Source: Mycolicibacterium sp. lyk4-40-TYG-92 (GTDB lineage Bacteria; Actinomycetota; Actinomycetes; Mycobacteriales; Mycobacteriaceae). From it: a stretch of DNA of 64,000 nucleotides. Made by a program: the position numbers and the translations under genes. Numbering within the stretch: position 1 is the first letter of the stretch; each line of letters opens with the position of its first letter. The DNA lies in NCBI RefSeq assembly GCF_030209435.1, contig NZ_JARVRX010000021.1, positions 1-64,000 of the forward strand, in the 5' to 3' direction. The notes under the pieces were generated by a model. The model saw nothing but the letters and a program-made list of their open reading frames with translations. It was not told the origin of the DNA and made no database searches. This document shows, in pieces, positions 25,028-34,566 of this stretch.

Positions 25028-25882
25028 GTGGAACAGAAGCGGCACTACGTGGCCATCGGTCGCGGAGAGGGTCTGGTCGCCCGATTCGGTGACGTACTGG
25101 CTTATATCGCCGACGGCGCCAGAGCCCGTCCCCTTCTGCACCTCCTGACCACTGTCGCACCGCCGGCGCTGCCCCAGGCGTTTGCCGCGCTCGCGCACGG
25201 GCCGGAATCCGACACGGTGGCGCCTTTCGGCGCGCTGGTACCGGCCGGTGACTGTCTGCACCTGATCGTGCGCGGCGACGTGGTCGCCGACGTCGAGGCG
25301 GGCGGCGGTCAGCACCGGCTCAGCGGCGGCGGCCGGCCACTGGTCGACGAGCCGGTCGCCCCCTGGTTCGACCGGATCACGATCTGCGGCTCCACAACGA
25401 CATTCGTGCCGTGCGCGGACACCGATCTGGTCGCGGGCGTGGTGCCCGGCGGTGGCTTCGTCCTGCAGTCGCGACTGGCGCGGTCCGCCGCGCAGCAGGC
25501 CCCTCAGCCCGTACCCGCGACCACGCGCGCGCGTCCCGTCACCGGCACCTTGACCGCCGACGACGGGGCCGGGTACCCGTTGGACCGCACCTACATCATC
25601 GGGCGCAATCCGATGATCGACCCCGCCGTGGTCAGCGGGGCGGCATCGCCGATCAGCCTGCCCGACGACCCGCAGGTGTCGCGCGTCCACGCGTACGTGA
25701 CCGTGAACGGCGGCATGGTCCTGGTCCGCGACGCGCAAACCGTCGGTGGCACCCACATCGCGTCGCCCGGAGACCAGACCTGGACACAGATCGGCGACCA
25801 GCCTGTCGAGTTGCTGCCGGGGTGCTACCTGCGGATCGGCCAGAAAATCTTCACCTACCAGGTGTCGTCCCAGGGTCAGTAG
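25028..25882 (+). CDS. FHA-domain protein with uncharacterised N-terminal domain
   Basis: A 284-residue protein, start GTG at 25028. The C-terminal 100 residues form an FHA domain: YIIGRNPMID (Gly-Arg), 'DDPQVSRVHAYVTVNGG' (Ser-Arg-x-His) and VGGTHIASPG, the phosphothreonine-binding elements. The first 170 residues are soluble, mixed alpha/beta and not recognised. Binding to a phosphothreonine partner made by the nearby Ser/Thr kinase is a reasonable inference. The gene overlaps the convergent FHA-oxidoreductase gene by seven bases. Confidence 0.85.
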   Translation: MEQKRHYVAIGRGEGLVARFGDVLAYIADGARARPLLHLLTTVAPPALPQAFAALAHGPESDTVAPFGALVPAGDCLHLIVRGDVVADVEAGGGQHRLSGGGRPLVDEPVAPWFDRITICGSTTTFVPCADTDLVAGVVPGGGFVLQSRLARSAAQQAPQPVPATTRARPVTGTLTADDGAGYPLDRTYIIGRNPMIDPAVVSGAASPISLPDDPQVSRVHAYVTVNGGMVLVRDAQTVGGTHIASPGDQTWTQIGDQPVELLPGCYLRIGQKIFTYQVSSQGQ

Positions 25883-28800
25883 GCGAGTCTGTCGGCGTCG
25901 GACAGGATGTCCCAGTTCCCCGTTCGCAGCACCCCCAGCGCGACCGGACCGACACGTCGCTGCTCGCGGACCGCTTTCTGGGCGGCCGCGAGGTCGGCTG
26001 GATGATGGCCGAGCACGGTCGCCCCGACGGCCCGGCCCTTCGACACCACCAGCCTGCGGTAGGAGGGCACGGTCGGCCGGTCGATGACCACCACGTCGTC
26101 GCCTGCGCCGGGGTCGACCGGACCGATCGAAAACAGTTCCAGTTCAACGCCTTTGAGGATGGTCGGTGGCGTCTCGGCCGGCACGGTCCGGTCGCCGCCC
26201 AGCGCGTTGACCGCCGCCGCCTCGGCCTGTTCCGTCGCCACCGGCCACAGGCCGAGTACCCGGCCGCCGTGCTCGGCCACGTCACCGGCGGCGTAGACGC
26301 CGGGCACCCGCGTCTGCATGCGGTCGTCGACCAGCACCCCTTTACCGACGGGAAGGCCCGCGTCCCTGGCCAATTCGATGTTCGGCCGGATACCGGTGGC
26401 GGCCAGGAACAGCTCGCACGACAGGATCCGGCCGTCCTTGAACCGCACGCCGGTGACGGCGGGGTCGCCGCGCACTTCCGCGGTTTCCGCCTTGTGCGCG
26501 ATGGTGATTCCCGCGCGAGCGAAATGGTCGGCCACGAGCTGCGAGCAGCGCGCGTCGATCTGTTTGCTCAGCAGCCGGGTGCCGCGTTCCAGCACTGTCA
26601 CGTGCAGCCCGAGCTGATGCAGGCAGTACGCCGCCTCGAGCCCTAGCAGACCACCACCGGCCACCACCGCGTGCCGGGCCCGCCGTTCCTGCACGTACGC
26701 GCGGATCCGCATGGCGTCGGCAGCCGAGCGCAGCACGACGCTTCCGGGCCGGTTCAGCCCGGGAATCTCGGGTACCGAGGCGCTGGACCCCATCGCCAGG
26801 ATCAGCCTGTCGTACGGCAGCGTCTCGCCGGTGCCCAAGCGCACCACCCGGGAACGCAGATGGATGGAGGACGCCCACGTGTTCAGCCAGGCGGTGACAC
26901 CGTGGTCGTCGTACCACTGCTCGGGCAGCAGATACAGCCCCTGCATCGCCGACCGGCCGTACACCAGACGAGAGATGCCCATCCGGTTGTACAGACCGTG
27001 CGGTTCGGCTCCCACCAAATGGATTTCGCAGTCGGGGTGGCCCCGGCGCACGAAGTCGGCTGCCGTCACCCCCGCGATGCCGTTGCCGATCACCACGACG
27101 CTGACGATCGAGCGGTTGTAACCGACCGGCCTGCTCGCGGTGGTGTCGGCGCGTTCGGGCGTCAGTGACACCGTCACATCCCCGCCCTGGATCCGGGCGC
27201 AGCATGCCATCCTGCTGGACTTGCCCAGGCCCAGTCGGTTCAGGGTCTTGAGTTCGTCGGCCTCCGCCGGCGACAGGCAACTCATGCCGGCGACGATCGA
27301 CACGGGATCGGCACCGCACACGCCCATCCGGCAGCCCGCCTCGATCGGCTGTCCACTGCTCTCCGCGACGTCGAGCAGGCTCATCCCGATGTCGGCCCCG
27401 ACGGGCTCGGCATCTGATTCGAAACGCACTCGCACAGCGCTGGTTTCGTCGCCGGCGCCGTCAGCGCGCGGCGGCACCTTCGGCTGGTTCAGCAGCACCG
27501 GCTCGGGCCGCGTTCCGGTGACATACGCGAACTGCAACTCGCTGACCCGGGTTCGGGCCAGCCACCACAGGGTCAGCAGCGCGATCACCACAGTGATGGG
27601 CCACCGCAACCAGGGGGCGTCGACACCGGTGAGCTGTCGGACGGAGTCGGCGATGATGGGACCCGAGAACCAGTAGTAGGCGTTGATCGCCACCGCGGCG
27701 AAGATCGCCGTCGCCATCGCCTGGCTCAGCGGCGTGACGGCCTGCAGCACATAGCAGAGCCCGACGCTCACCAACACGAAAAGCGCCAGCACACCGTACT
27801 TTTCGGTCGCGGTGCCGCCCTGCTGGGCATGCAGGGTGAAGAAGCCGATGATGAATCCCGGTAGCGCGGCGGCAAACAGCACGCGCGGCGCACTCCATCG
27901 CGGTTCGGGGTCTGCCATGTCGGCCTGCCAGGCTGCCCGGGGTTTGAAGTCGTAGCAGTTCTTCGCACAGCCCAGGCAGGACTCGCAGTGACTGTTCGGC
28001 GAGGTGACGTACGGCGTCTGCCCGTACGTGCGCTGCAGCGGCAGCAGCGGGCAGATGCTGGAGCACCAGCCGCTCTTGCCTTTGAGCAGGAACCCACCGG
28101 CGAACGCCGAGGCGATGATCACGGCCAGCACCACCCCCATCGCCGGTCCGCTGCGGTCCAGGCCGATCAGCCGCGCCCCCGCGATGCCGAAGAACAGCGC
28201 CGCGGCGATCAGGAAGCTGTTGCGCGTCCACCAGCCGGGCGCGGTGGCGGCCCGGCTGAACCCCGCCACCCGCGGCAGCTGATTCGACGCCGAGAGCGGG
28301 CAGATGTTGCGCCACACACCTGGCGCGATGAAGAACAACGCCGGCCACAGCGGCACGATGACCCGGAAGAAGACGAACAGTCCCGCGGCCGGCCGGACGA
28401 ACAACGTCACCACCACCGCGAGATACGCCAGCACACTACCGACCCGGATCGCGAACCACACCTTTCGCGAAATCTTGTGTGGCAGTTCGGTATACGCGGG
28501 GAACAGGTCCCGGGTGCCGGTCGGGTCGATGCCCAGTGCCCGCTCGGCGAGCCGCAGCCCCGCCGGCCGGACCTCCGCCGCCGCGGCCGCCGGGACCGGG
28601 ACGTCGACAAGCTTGATCACCTGCATGGTCCGGGTGGGATCGTGGGCGGCCGCGGCGACCGGCGTCTGCTCTGCGCTCGCCGGTTTCGGGGCCTGCATGA
28701 CGATGATCTCGGTGCGGCCCAGCCGGATCACGTCGCCGGTCGACAGCGTGCCCCGTCCGGTCAGTGGCACCCCGTTGACGGTGCTGCCGTTGCTGCTGCC

Positions 28801-28980
28801 GAGGTCGACGACGGACAGCGCCGTCGGCGTCGGAACCAGGCGCAGATGACGGCGGGACACCTCGGTGTCGGCGAGGTTGACGCCATCACACTCGCGGCCG
28901 AACTGCATCGGCCTGCTGAGCGTCATCCGTCGGGCCGGCCGGCCCCATTCGCGGATCTCGATCACCGGCGGCTCAGCCAT
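25876..28980 (-). CDS. FHA / membrane 4Fe-4S / 2Fe-2S ferredoxin / FAD oxidoreductase fusion
   Basis: A 1034-residue multidomain redox protein. Residues 20-95 are an FHA domain (FGRECDGVNLADTEVSRRHL, LGSSNGSTVNG). A Thr-rich linker (DPTRTMQV) could be a kinase site. Residues 175-480 hold some eight membrane segments and NapH/CcoG-like cysteine motifs: NICPLSASN, WCSSICPLLP and CESCLGCAKNC, enough for iron-sulfur clusters. Residues 505-620 are a ferredoxin-like domain with CRMGVCGAD, MSCLSP and MACCAR. The rest is a NirB/rubredoxin-reductase-like flavoprotein (VVIGNGIAGVTAADFVRRG; YAAGDVAEHGG). It would move electrons from NAD(P)H through FAD and Fe-S centres to a membrane acceptor. The start was set at MAEPPVIEIREWG, directly before the FHA fold. 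Confidence 0.88.
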   Translation of the reverse strand: MAEPPVIEIREWGRPARRMTLSRPMQFGRECDGVNLADTEVSRRHLRLVPTPTALSVVDLGSSNGSTVNGVPLTGRGTLSTGDVIRLGRTEIIVMQAPKPASAEQTPVAAAAHDPTRTMQVIKLVDVPVPAAAAAEVRPAGLRLAERALGIDPTGTRDLFPAYTELPHKISRKVWFAIRVGSVLAYLAVVVTLFVRPAAGLFVFFRVIVPLWPALFFIAPGVWRNICPLSASNQLPRVAGFSRAATAPGWWTRNSFLIAAALFFGIAGARLIGLDRSGPAMGVVLAVIIASAFAGGFLLKGKSGWCSSICPLLPLQRTYGQTPYVTSPNSHCESCLGCAKNCYDFKPRAAWQADMADPEPRWSAPRVLFAAALPGFIIGFFTLHAQQGGTATEKYGVLALFVLVSVGLCYVLQAVTPLSQAMATAIFAAVAINAYYWFSGPIIADSVRQLTGVDAPWLRWPITVVIALLTLWWLARTRVSELQFAYVTGTRPEPVLLNQPKVPPRADGAGDETSAVRVRFESDAEPVGADIGMSLLDVAESSGQPIEAGCRMGVCGADPVSIVAGMSCLSPAEADELKTLNRLGLGKSSRMACCARIQGGDVTVSLTPERADTTASRPVGYNRSIVSVVVIGNGIAGVTAADFVRRGHPDCEIHLVGAEPHGLYNRMGISRLVYGRSAMQGLYLLPEQWYDDHGVTAWLNTWASSIHLRSRVVRLGTGETLPYDRLILAMGSSASVPEIPGLNRPGSVVLRSAADAMRIRAYVQERRARHAVVAGGGLLGLEAAYCLHQLGLHVTVLERGTRLLSKQIDARCSQLVADHFARAGITIAHKAETAEVRGDPAVTGVRFKDGRILSCELFLAATGIRPNIELARDAGLPVGKGVLVDDRMQTRVPGVYAAGDVAEHGGRVLGLWPVATEQAEAAAVNALGGDRTVPAETPPTILKGVELELFSIGPVDPGAGDDVVVIDRPTVPSYRRLVVSKGRAVGATVLGHHPADLAAAQKAVREQRRVGPVALGVLRTGNWDILSDADRLAY

Positions 28981-29104
28981 GGTCAGCTCCCCGAGAAGTC
29001 GGCACCACGCAGCGCCCGGACAATCTGGGCGAGTTTGCTGGCAGTCAGCATAATTCGGCGGGCGCCCTTCCGCCGACCGATCCGCGGTTCCTGGCAGGTA
29101 CCCG

Positions 29105-31045
29105 TCAGTCTCCTGTGCGGACGAACTTGTCGGTGAAATCGCCACCCTTGCACTCGCCGCCGGTCGAGGTGTTGGTACCCCGGCCTTCGAGCGTCTGAAT
29201 CGGGTCCGTCAGCTGCATCGGCATCGGATACTCGGCGGTGATCTTGGTGTTCGTCATCCCGCCGAGGGCACACGGAACGGTCCCCTCCTCGTTGCGGGTC
29301 CATTTCCCGTTTGCGAAGACCAGCGTCACCACACCGTCGAGGGCGTGGAACGCGCTGATGCACCGGTCACCCGTCCGCAAGCAGTGGGTTCGGACCTGGA
29401 GGTCCGGCGCTCCTGGTGCGAAGCCGCCGACGGTGTAGACGATGTTCTCGTGATACCGCCCATGCAACGTCGAAGCCGACGACGTGGTGCGCGGCGGCAG
29501 CGTGGCCGGGTCCGGCACCTGGCTGGGCGAGCCGTCGCCGGTGCGCGTGAACGTCACCGTCCGTTTGACGCTGCTGCACCCGTTGACCGTGGCCCGCGTG
29601 GTCTCGCCGGCCAGGGTTCCGTCCGCCTTGGGCGTGAGGGTGAACACCACCCAGGCCTCGGTGGGCGCCACGCTTCCGCTGGTGGCGTCGCTGCACTGCA
29701 CCGATCCTGTTGCCACGGCGACCCAGTCACCCGCGATCTGGTCGAACGTCAGATTCGAGACGAGGACGACGCCGCTCTTCCCGCTGTACGCGGCATTGGC
29801 GACGCATCCATTCGACCCACACGACGACCGCACGTCCCATTGACCCGACATTGCCGGCCCGCCGGGTATCGCCTTGCCTTCGAGATCAGTGGCTGGCCCG
29901 TAGTCGGCGCGGTAACTGCCGCTGAAACCGGTACCCGCCGCGGTGGTGACCGGACTGGGTGCGGCCGGTTTTGCGGCCGGCCGGTCGCCGCGGCCCAGCA
30001 GTTTGACCCCGGCGAACACCCCGCCGGCCACGACCAGCAGGGCCACCACCGCCAGTACCGCGATGAGCGCGCCGGACCGTGACGACCGCGTCGGTGGCGA
30101 CATGAACTGTGATGGCGGGCTCAGTGGCTGCGGCCCGTGCCACGTGGGCGCTGGGGGCGCCGGCGCAGCCATGGTCGGCTGATTGCGAAAATCGTTGGGT
30201 GCGGTCGTAATTGGTTGACGTGACTGCTGCTGCAGGGCCTGCGCGAACTCGCTGCAGCTGGCAAAGCGCGCCGCGGGCGTCTTCGACATGGCCCGCGCCA
30301 GGACTGGATCCAGGCCGCGCAGCTCGGGGCGGTGCTCCCCCAATGACGGCGCCGGTGCGGTCACATGTTTGGTGATGACCACCGCAGGATTGCTGTCGGC
30401 GTACGGCGGGTTGCCTGTGAGGAGCTGGAATGCGGTGCACGCCAGGGCGTATTGATCGGTGCGGCCGTCCATGCCCTCACCCCGGAGCTGCTCCGGCGCC
30501 GCGTATGCGACCGTTCCGACGGCCATGTTGGTGGCGGTCAGTCCGGCCGAGTCGTTGATCGGCCGGGCGATCCCGAAGTCGGCGAGGTAGATACGGGACG
30601 TTTCGGCGTCCAGCAAGATGTTGGCCGGCTTCACATCTCGGTGCAGCAGGCCGCGCCGGTGTGCGTAGTCCAGCGCCGACGCCACGGCCTGGATGATCGG
30701 CAGCGCCACCTCGGGCGGCATGCCGGCGGGATAGTGCTCGCGCAGCAGCTGCGCGGCATCTGTCCCGGCCACATAGTCCATCGAAATCCAGAGCTGCCCG
30801 TCGCACTCGCCCCGGTCGTGGACGCCGAGGATGTTGGGATGCGACAGCGTGGACACCAGGTCCGCTTCGCGCAGGAAGCGCGGTCCGTAGTCCGGATCCG
30901 ACGTCAGCTCGGCCGACAGCACTTTCACCGCGTCCAGCCGCGGCAACCGCGGATGCGACGCCAGGTACACACTGCCCATCCCGCCCGCACCCAATTTCCG
31001 CCGGATCGTGTATCCGGCGAAAATCTGACCCTCGGTGAGCAACAC
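29105..31045 (-). CDS. Transmembrane Ser/Thr protein kinase (PknF/PknJ-like) with duplicated outer domain
   Basis: A 646-residue receptor kinase. The kinase domain (10-270) has GAGGMGSVYLA at 19-29, Lys41, HRDVKPANIL (Asp137), DFG at 156-158 and an activation loop with Thr residues before GTVAYAAPEQ. A Pro-rich linker, one membrane helix (about 333-355) and a 290-residue outer region follow. That region has two similar halves, each starting 'GSYRADYG' or 'GRYHENIVY' and holding cysteines, suggesting duplicated beta-rich sensor modules. The start is uncertain: GTG 31045 gives MLLTEGQIFAGYTIRRKLG, matching relatives. The FHA-oxidoreductase gene follows 124 bp downstream on the same strand. Confidence 0.9.
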   Translation of the reverse strand: MLLTEGQIFAGYTIRRKLGAGGMGSVYLASHPRLPRLDAVKVLSAELTSDPDYGPRFLREADLVSTLSHPNILGVHDRGECDGQLWISMDYVAGTDAAQLLREHYPAGMPPEVALPIIQAVASALDYAHRRGLLHRDVKPANILLDAETSRIYLADFGIARPINDSAGLTATNMAVGTVAYAAPEQLRGEGMDGRTDQYALACTAFQLLTGNPPYADSNPAVVITKHVTAPAPSLGEHRPELRGLDPVLARAMSKTPAARFASCSEFAQALQQQSRQPITTAPNDFRNQPTMAAPAPPAPTWHGPQPLSPPSQFMSPPTRSSRSGALIAVLAVVALLVVAGGVFAGVKLLGRGDRPAAKPAAPSPVTTAAGTGFSGSYRADYGPATDLEGKAIPGGPAMSGQWDVRSSCGSNGCVANAAYSGKSGVVLVSNLTFDQIAGDWVAVATGSVQCSDATSGSVAPTEAWVVFTLTPKADGTLAGETTRATVNGCSSVKRTVTFTRTGDGSPSQVPDPATLPPRTTSSASTLHGRYHENIVYTVGGFAPGAPDLQVRTHCLRTGDRCISAFHALDGVVTLVFANGKWTRNEEGTVPCALGGMTNTKITAEYPMPMQLTDPIQTLEGRGTNTSTGGECKGGDFTDKFVRTGD

Positions 31046-31150
31046 GGGCAAATCGTAGGCCCGCCGTGGTGCCGGCGCAGGCAACGTCGACAAATCCGCC
31101 CAGCGGACCGGTTCGGTCCATCGTGGCCGCGATGTCGATACAGTCCGACG

Positions 31151-32518
31151 ATGCACGCCGCCGCGCTCAACCGTCTGGCCGACGCTCTGCCCGACGGCGC
31201 GCTGATCACCGATCCCGACATCATCGAGCGCTACCGCCGGGATTCGGCAGCCGACCCGAAAGCCGGCATCCCCGTCGCCGTGGTGCGTCCCGCCGGCACC
31301 ACCGATGTTCAGCAGGTGTTGCGGTGGGCCGCGGCACACCGCATCGCCGTGGTGCCGCGCGGTGCCGGATCGGGACTGTCGGGCGGGGCCGACGCCGTCG
31401 ACGGATCCGTGGTGCTCAGCACCGAACGGATGCGGGACATCCGGATCGAGCCGGCAACCAGGACGGCGGTGGTGCAACCGGGCCTGACCAACACCGAGGT
31501 CAAGCGCGCGGCTGCCGAACACGGCCTGTGGTACCCGCCGGACCCGTCGTCCATCGACATCTCGTCGATCGGCGGCAACGCCGCGACCAACGCGGGCGGC
31601 CTGTGTTGCGTGAAATACGGCGTCACCGGTGATTACGTGCTGGGCATGGAGGTCGTGCTGGCCGACGGCACGGCGTTACGGCTCGGCGGTCCGCTGCTGA
31701 AAGACGTTGCGGGACTGTCCCTGACGAAGCTGTTCATCGGTTCCGAGGGCATTCTGGGTGTCATCACCGAGCTCACGCTGCGGTTGATCCCGGCGCAGCC
31801 GCCCGCGTCGACCGTGGTGGCCCTGTTCAACTCCGTCGCGGACGCCGCGAACGCCGTCGTGGCCATCACCGGCGAAATCCGGCCGGCGATGCTGGAATTC
31901 ATGGACCACGCGAGCATCAACGCCGCCGAGGACCACATGCGGATGGGTCTGGACCGGTCCGCCCGAGCCATGTTGCTGATGCAATCCGACGCACCGGGAG
32001 CCGCGGCCGAGGAGGTCGCGATCATGATCAGCAACTGCGAGAAGTGTGGTGCCACCGAGGTTTTCGCCACCGACGATCCGGCCGAGGGCGCCGCGTTCAC
32101 CGCGGCCCGCCGCGGCATGTTCGGCGCGGTCGAGAAGCTGGGCAGCCTGCTACTCGAGGACGTGGGCGTCCCGATACCGCAACTGCCCACCCTGGTCACC
32201 GGGGTCGAGGACATCGCCGACACCTGCGATGTGCAGATCTACATGGTGGCACACGCCGGCGACGGCAATACCCATCCGATCATCGTGTACGACCCCACCG
32301 ATCCGGACGCCACCGACCGCGCCGAGCGCGCGTTCGCCCGCATCATGGAGTTGGCCATCGGACTCGGCGGCACCATCACCGGCGAGCACGGCGTCGGGCG
32401 CCTGAAACGGGACTGGCTGCCCGCTCAATTGGGCGACGATGCCATGGCCCTCACGCAGCGCATCAAAGATGCCCTGGATCCGCTGGGCATTCTCAATCCC
32501 GGTGCGGTACTGCGCTAG
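31151..32518 (+). CDS. FAD-linked 2-hydroxyacid dehydrogenase (GlcD/D-lactate type)
   Basis: A 455-residue PCMH/VAO-fold flavoprotein. FAD contacts are seen in VPRGAGSGLSGGADAVDG and 'DPSSIDISSIGGNAATNAGG'; the C-terminal cap has GDGNTHPIIVYDP and GEHGVGRLKRDWL, the metal/substrate region of glycolate oxidase GlcD and D-lactate dehydrogenases. It probably oxidises a 2-hydroxyacid to the 2-oxoacid and passes electrons to quinone or an Fe-S partner. No glcE/glcF genes are adjacent. It is divergent from the kinase, with about 105 bp between starts. Confidence 0.9.
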   Translation: MHAAALNRLADALPDGALITDPDIIERYRRDSAADPKAGIPVAVVRPAGTTDVQQVLRWAAAHRIAVVPRGAGSGLSGGADAVDGSVVLSTERMRDIRIEPATRTAVVQPGLTNTEVKRAAAEHGLWYPPDPSSIDISSIGGNAATNAGGLCCVKYGVTGDYVLGMEVVLADGTALRLGGPLLKDVAGLSLTKLFIGSEGILGVITELTLRLIPAQPPASTVVALFNSVADAANAVVAITGEIRPAMLEFMDHASINAAEDHMRMGLDRSARAMLLMQSDAPGAAAEEVAIMISNCEKCGATEVFATDDPAEGAAFTAARRGMFGAVEKLGSLLLEDVGVPIPQLPTLVTGVEDIADTCDVQIYMVAHAGDGNTHPIIVYDPTDPDATDRAERAFARIMELAIGLGGTITGEHGVGRLKRDWLPAQLGDDAMALTQRIKDALDPLGILNPGAVLR

Positions 32519-32768
32519 TCATCTCGACGTGGGCCCGGACCCGTCCGGCCGCGTCGCACCAGCCCTTGCTCGCGGCGTATGCCAGCATCCCGGAGAGGTG
32601 CTGCCGCCACTCGGCGTCATCGCCCCGGCCGGCCAGTTCGGTCAGCACTTCCGGTGCGATCCAGGCGTGCTCGGGCACCTCGATGACCACCTTGAAGGCC
32701 GTGAAGTCGTCCGGCTCACATAGTTCGACGACTGGTGGGACCCGGGAGGGGTCGACGTGCAGGTACAT
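32493..32768 (-). CDS. Conserved mycobacterial hypothetical protein (91 aa)
   Basis: A 91-residue protein beginning MYLHVDPSRVPPVVELCEPD with a helical C-terminus (LTELAGRGDDAEWRQHLSGM). Its composition is protein-like and I recall similar small proteins annotated as hypothetical in other mycobacteria. No motif gives a function. Its 3' end overlaps the convergent FAD-dehydrogenase gene by 26 bases. Confidence 0.65.
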   Translation of the reverse strand: MYLHVDPSRVPPVVELCEPDDFTAFKVVIEVPEHAWIAPEVLTELAGRGDDAEWRQHLSGMLAYAASKGWCDAAGRVRAHVEMTSAVPHRD

Positions 32769-32910
32769 CCGCGCTCCTTCGCTGGCATTCGCTGCCGATT
32801 GTGGGCGGGTCCGCCGGCCGCCGACGGCCGCTGTCCCACCCCGTGGCGCGAAAAATCGATCTCACGTGCGCGTCGCCTGGCGGTAACCAACGGTCCGTAC
32901 AGTCGCTGGC

Positions 32911-33366
32911 ATGTCCGAAGAACCCACGAGCCTCGCCGAGCAGACCTTCCGGGATCTGCTCACCGCGGCCATCACACGGGGAGACCGGCCGCCACCCACC
33001 ACGATTCTGGGCCCGACCTGCTGGATTGCGCTCGACGCGCTGGCCCGCGAGCACCCGGATGCCCCGCCGGAACGCGTGGTCGCCGCGTTCGACGCGTTCG
33101 CGATCGAGCACCAGGCCGACCGCACCGAGGCCGAGGTTGAGGCGGAGGTCGAGGTTGAGGCGGAGGTCGATCTCGCGACCGCACGGGCCACCGAGTACGC
33201 CGCCATCGACGCACTGGTGGCGCAGTTGACCATTACCTATCCGAACATCGATCCCCGGACGGTGACAGCCGTTGTACGCCGGATTCACGCGGATTTCCAT
33301 GATCACGCGGTGCGGGATTTCATTCCGTTGTTCGTCGAGCAGGCGGCGCACCGCAAACTCGCGTAG
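32911..33366 (+). CDS. Three-helix-bundle-type hypothetical protein with acidic repeat
   Basis: A 151-residue acidic protein. The middle holds an EAEVEAEVEVEAEVD stretch encoded by an 18-bp tandem duplication. The C-terminal 55 residues ('DPRTVTAVVRRIHADFHDH', then AVRDFIPLFVEQAAHRKL) look like the small three-helix dimerisation domain common in mycobacterial hypotheticals. The same closing motif appears in the dormancy-island gene at 48231. Function unknown. It lies 46 bp before the acyl-CoA dehydrogenase. Confidence 0.65.
   Translation: MSEEPTSLAEQTFRDLLTAAITRGDRPPPTTILGPTCWIALDALAREHPDAPPERVVAAFDAFAIEHQADRTEAEVEAEVEVEAEVDLATARATEYAAIDALVAQLTITYPNIDPRTVTAVVRRIHADFHDHAVRDFIPLFVEQAAHRKLA
33133..33168 (+). 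repeat. 18-bp perfect tandem duplication inside a coding region
   Basis: GAGGTTGAGGCGGAGGTC occurs twice in direct succession (33133-33150 and 33151-33168). It is in frame and adds six acidic/valine residues, so copy-number change would not break the gene. Confidence 0.9.
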
Positions 33367-33411
33367 ACGGACCGGCTTCGGGAGCGGCACCACCCTGGCA
33401 AGGTAGTGCCC

Positions 33412-34566
33412 GTGTCCACTCACCTCACCGACGAAGAGGCCATGCTCGTCGCGACCGTGCGCGCGTTCGTCGATCGCGACGTCAAGCCCACGGTGCGCGA
33501 CGTCGAACACGCCAACACCTACCCCGAGGCGTGGATCGAGCAGATGAAGCAGATCGGCATCTACGGGCTGGCCGTCCCCGAGGAGTACGGCGGCTCCCCC
33601 GTTTCCATGCCGTGTTATGTCGAAGTGACACAGGAACTCTCACGCGGCTGGATGAGCCTGGCCGGAGCCATGGGCGGTCACACGGTGGTGGCCAAACTCA
33701 TCGGCCTGTTCGGCACCGAGGAGCAGAAGCAGACATATCTGCCGCGCATGGCCACCGGCGAACTGCGCGCGACGATGGCCCTGACCGAACCCGGCGGCGG
33801 ATCTGATCTGCAGAACATGTCGACCACAGCACGCCTCGACGGCACCGAACTGGTGATCACCGGGTCCAAGACCTGGATCAGCAACGCGCGCCGCTCCGGT
33901 CTCATTGCGCTGCTGTGCAAAACCGATCCCACCGCCGAGCCCCGGCACAAGGGCATCTCGGTGGTGCTCGCCGAACACGGCCCCGGGCTGACGGTGTCAC
34001 GGGACCTGCCGAAGCTGGGCTACAAGGGCGTCGAATCCTGCGAGTTGACGTTCGACGGCTACCGCACGCCCGCGTCGTCGATCCTCGGGGGCGTGCCCGG
34101 CAAGGGTTTCGGGCAGATGATGAAAGGCCTTGAGACCGGCCGGATTCAAGTGGCCTCGCGGGCGCTCGGCGTCGCCACCGCTGCGCTGGAGGACGCACTG
34201 AAATATGCCCGGGAACGCGAGAGTTTCGGCGTGCCGATCTGGAAGCACCAGTCGGTGGGCAACTATCTGGCGGACATGGCCACCAAGCTCACCGCAGCGC
34301 GCCAGCTGACGCGGTATGCCGCCGAGCGCTACGACAGTGGCGAGCGCTGCGACATGGAAGCCGGGATGGCCAAGCTGTTCGCATCCGAGATCGCCATGGA
34401 GATCGCGCTCAACGCCGTCCGAATCCACGGCGGCTACGGCTATTCCACCGAATACGACGTCGAACGCTACTTTCGCGATGCCCCGCTGATGATCGTCGGT
34501 GAAGGCACAAACGAAATCCAGCGCAACGTCATCGCAGCGCAGTTGGTCGCCCGCGGTGGCCTGTGA
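33412..34566 (+). CDS. Acyl-CoA dehydrogenase
   Basis: A 384-residue FAD enzyme with the standard acyl-CoA dehydrogenase layout: N-terminal helices, the FAD/substrate segment ATMALTEPGGGSDLQNM, the CoA region 'ETGRIQVASRALGVATAALE', and the C-terminal 'RIHGGYGYSTEYDVERYFRD' and 'GEGTNEIQRNVIA' that carries the catalytic Glu. It introduces a 2,3-double bond into an acyl-CoA; chain length or branching preference cannot be read. GTG at 33412 has an AAGG ribosome site eight bases upstream; GTG at 33406 is the alternative. Its stop overlaps the ClC gene start, so the two are translationally coupled. Confidence 0.93.
   Translation: MSTHLTDEEAMLVATVRAFVDRDVKPTVRDVEHANTYPEAWIEQMKQIGIYGLAVPEEYGGSPVSMPCYVEVTQELSRGWMSLAGAMGGHTVVAKLIGLFGTEEQKQTYLPRMATGELRATMALTEPGGGSDLQNMSTTARLDGTELVITGSKTWISNARRSGLIALLCKTDPTAEPRHKGISVVLAEHGPGLTVSRDLPKLGYKGVESCELTFDGYRTPASSILGGVPGKGFGQMMKGLETGRIQVASRALGVATAALEDALKYARERESFGVPIWKHQSVGNYLADMATKLTAARQLTRYAAERYDSGERCDMEAGMAKLFASEIAMEIALNAVRIHGGYGYSTEYDVERYFRDAPLMIVGEGTNEIQRNVIAAQLVARGGL

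Noticed and set aside
33133..33168. Tandem repeat considered as a CRISPR or minisatellite array
   Set aside because: Only two 18-bp units without spacers, in frame inside a coding region.
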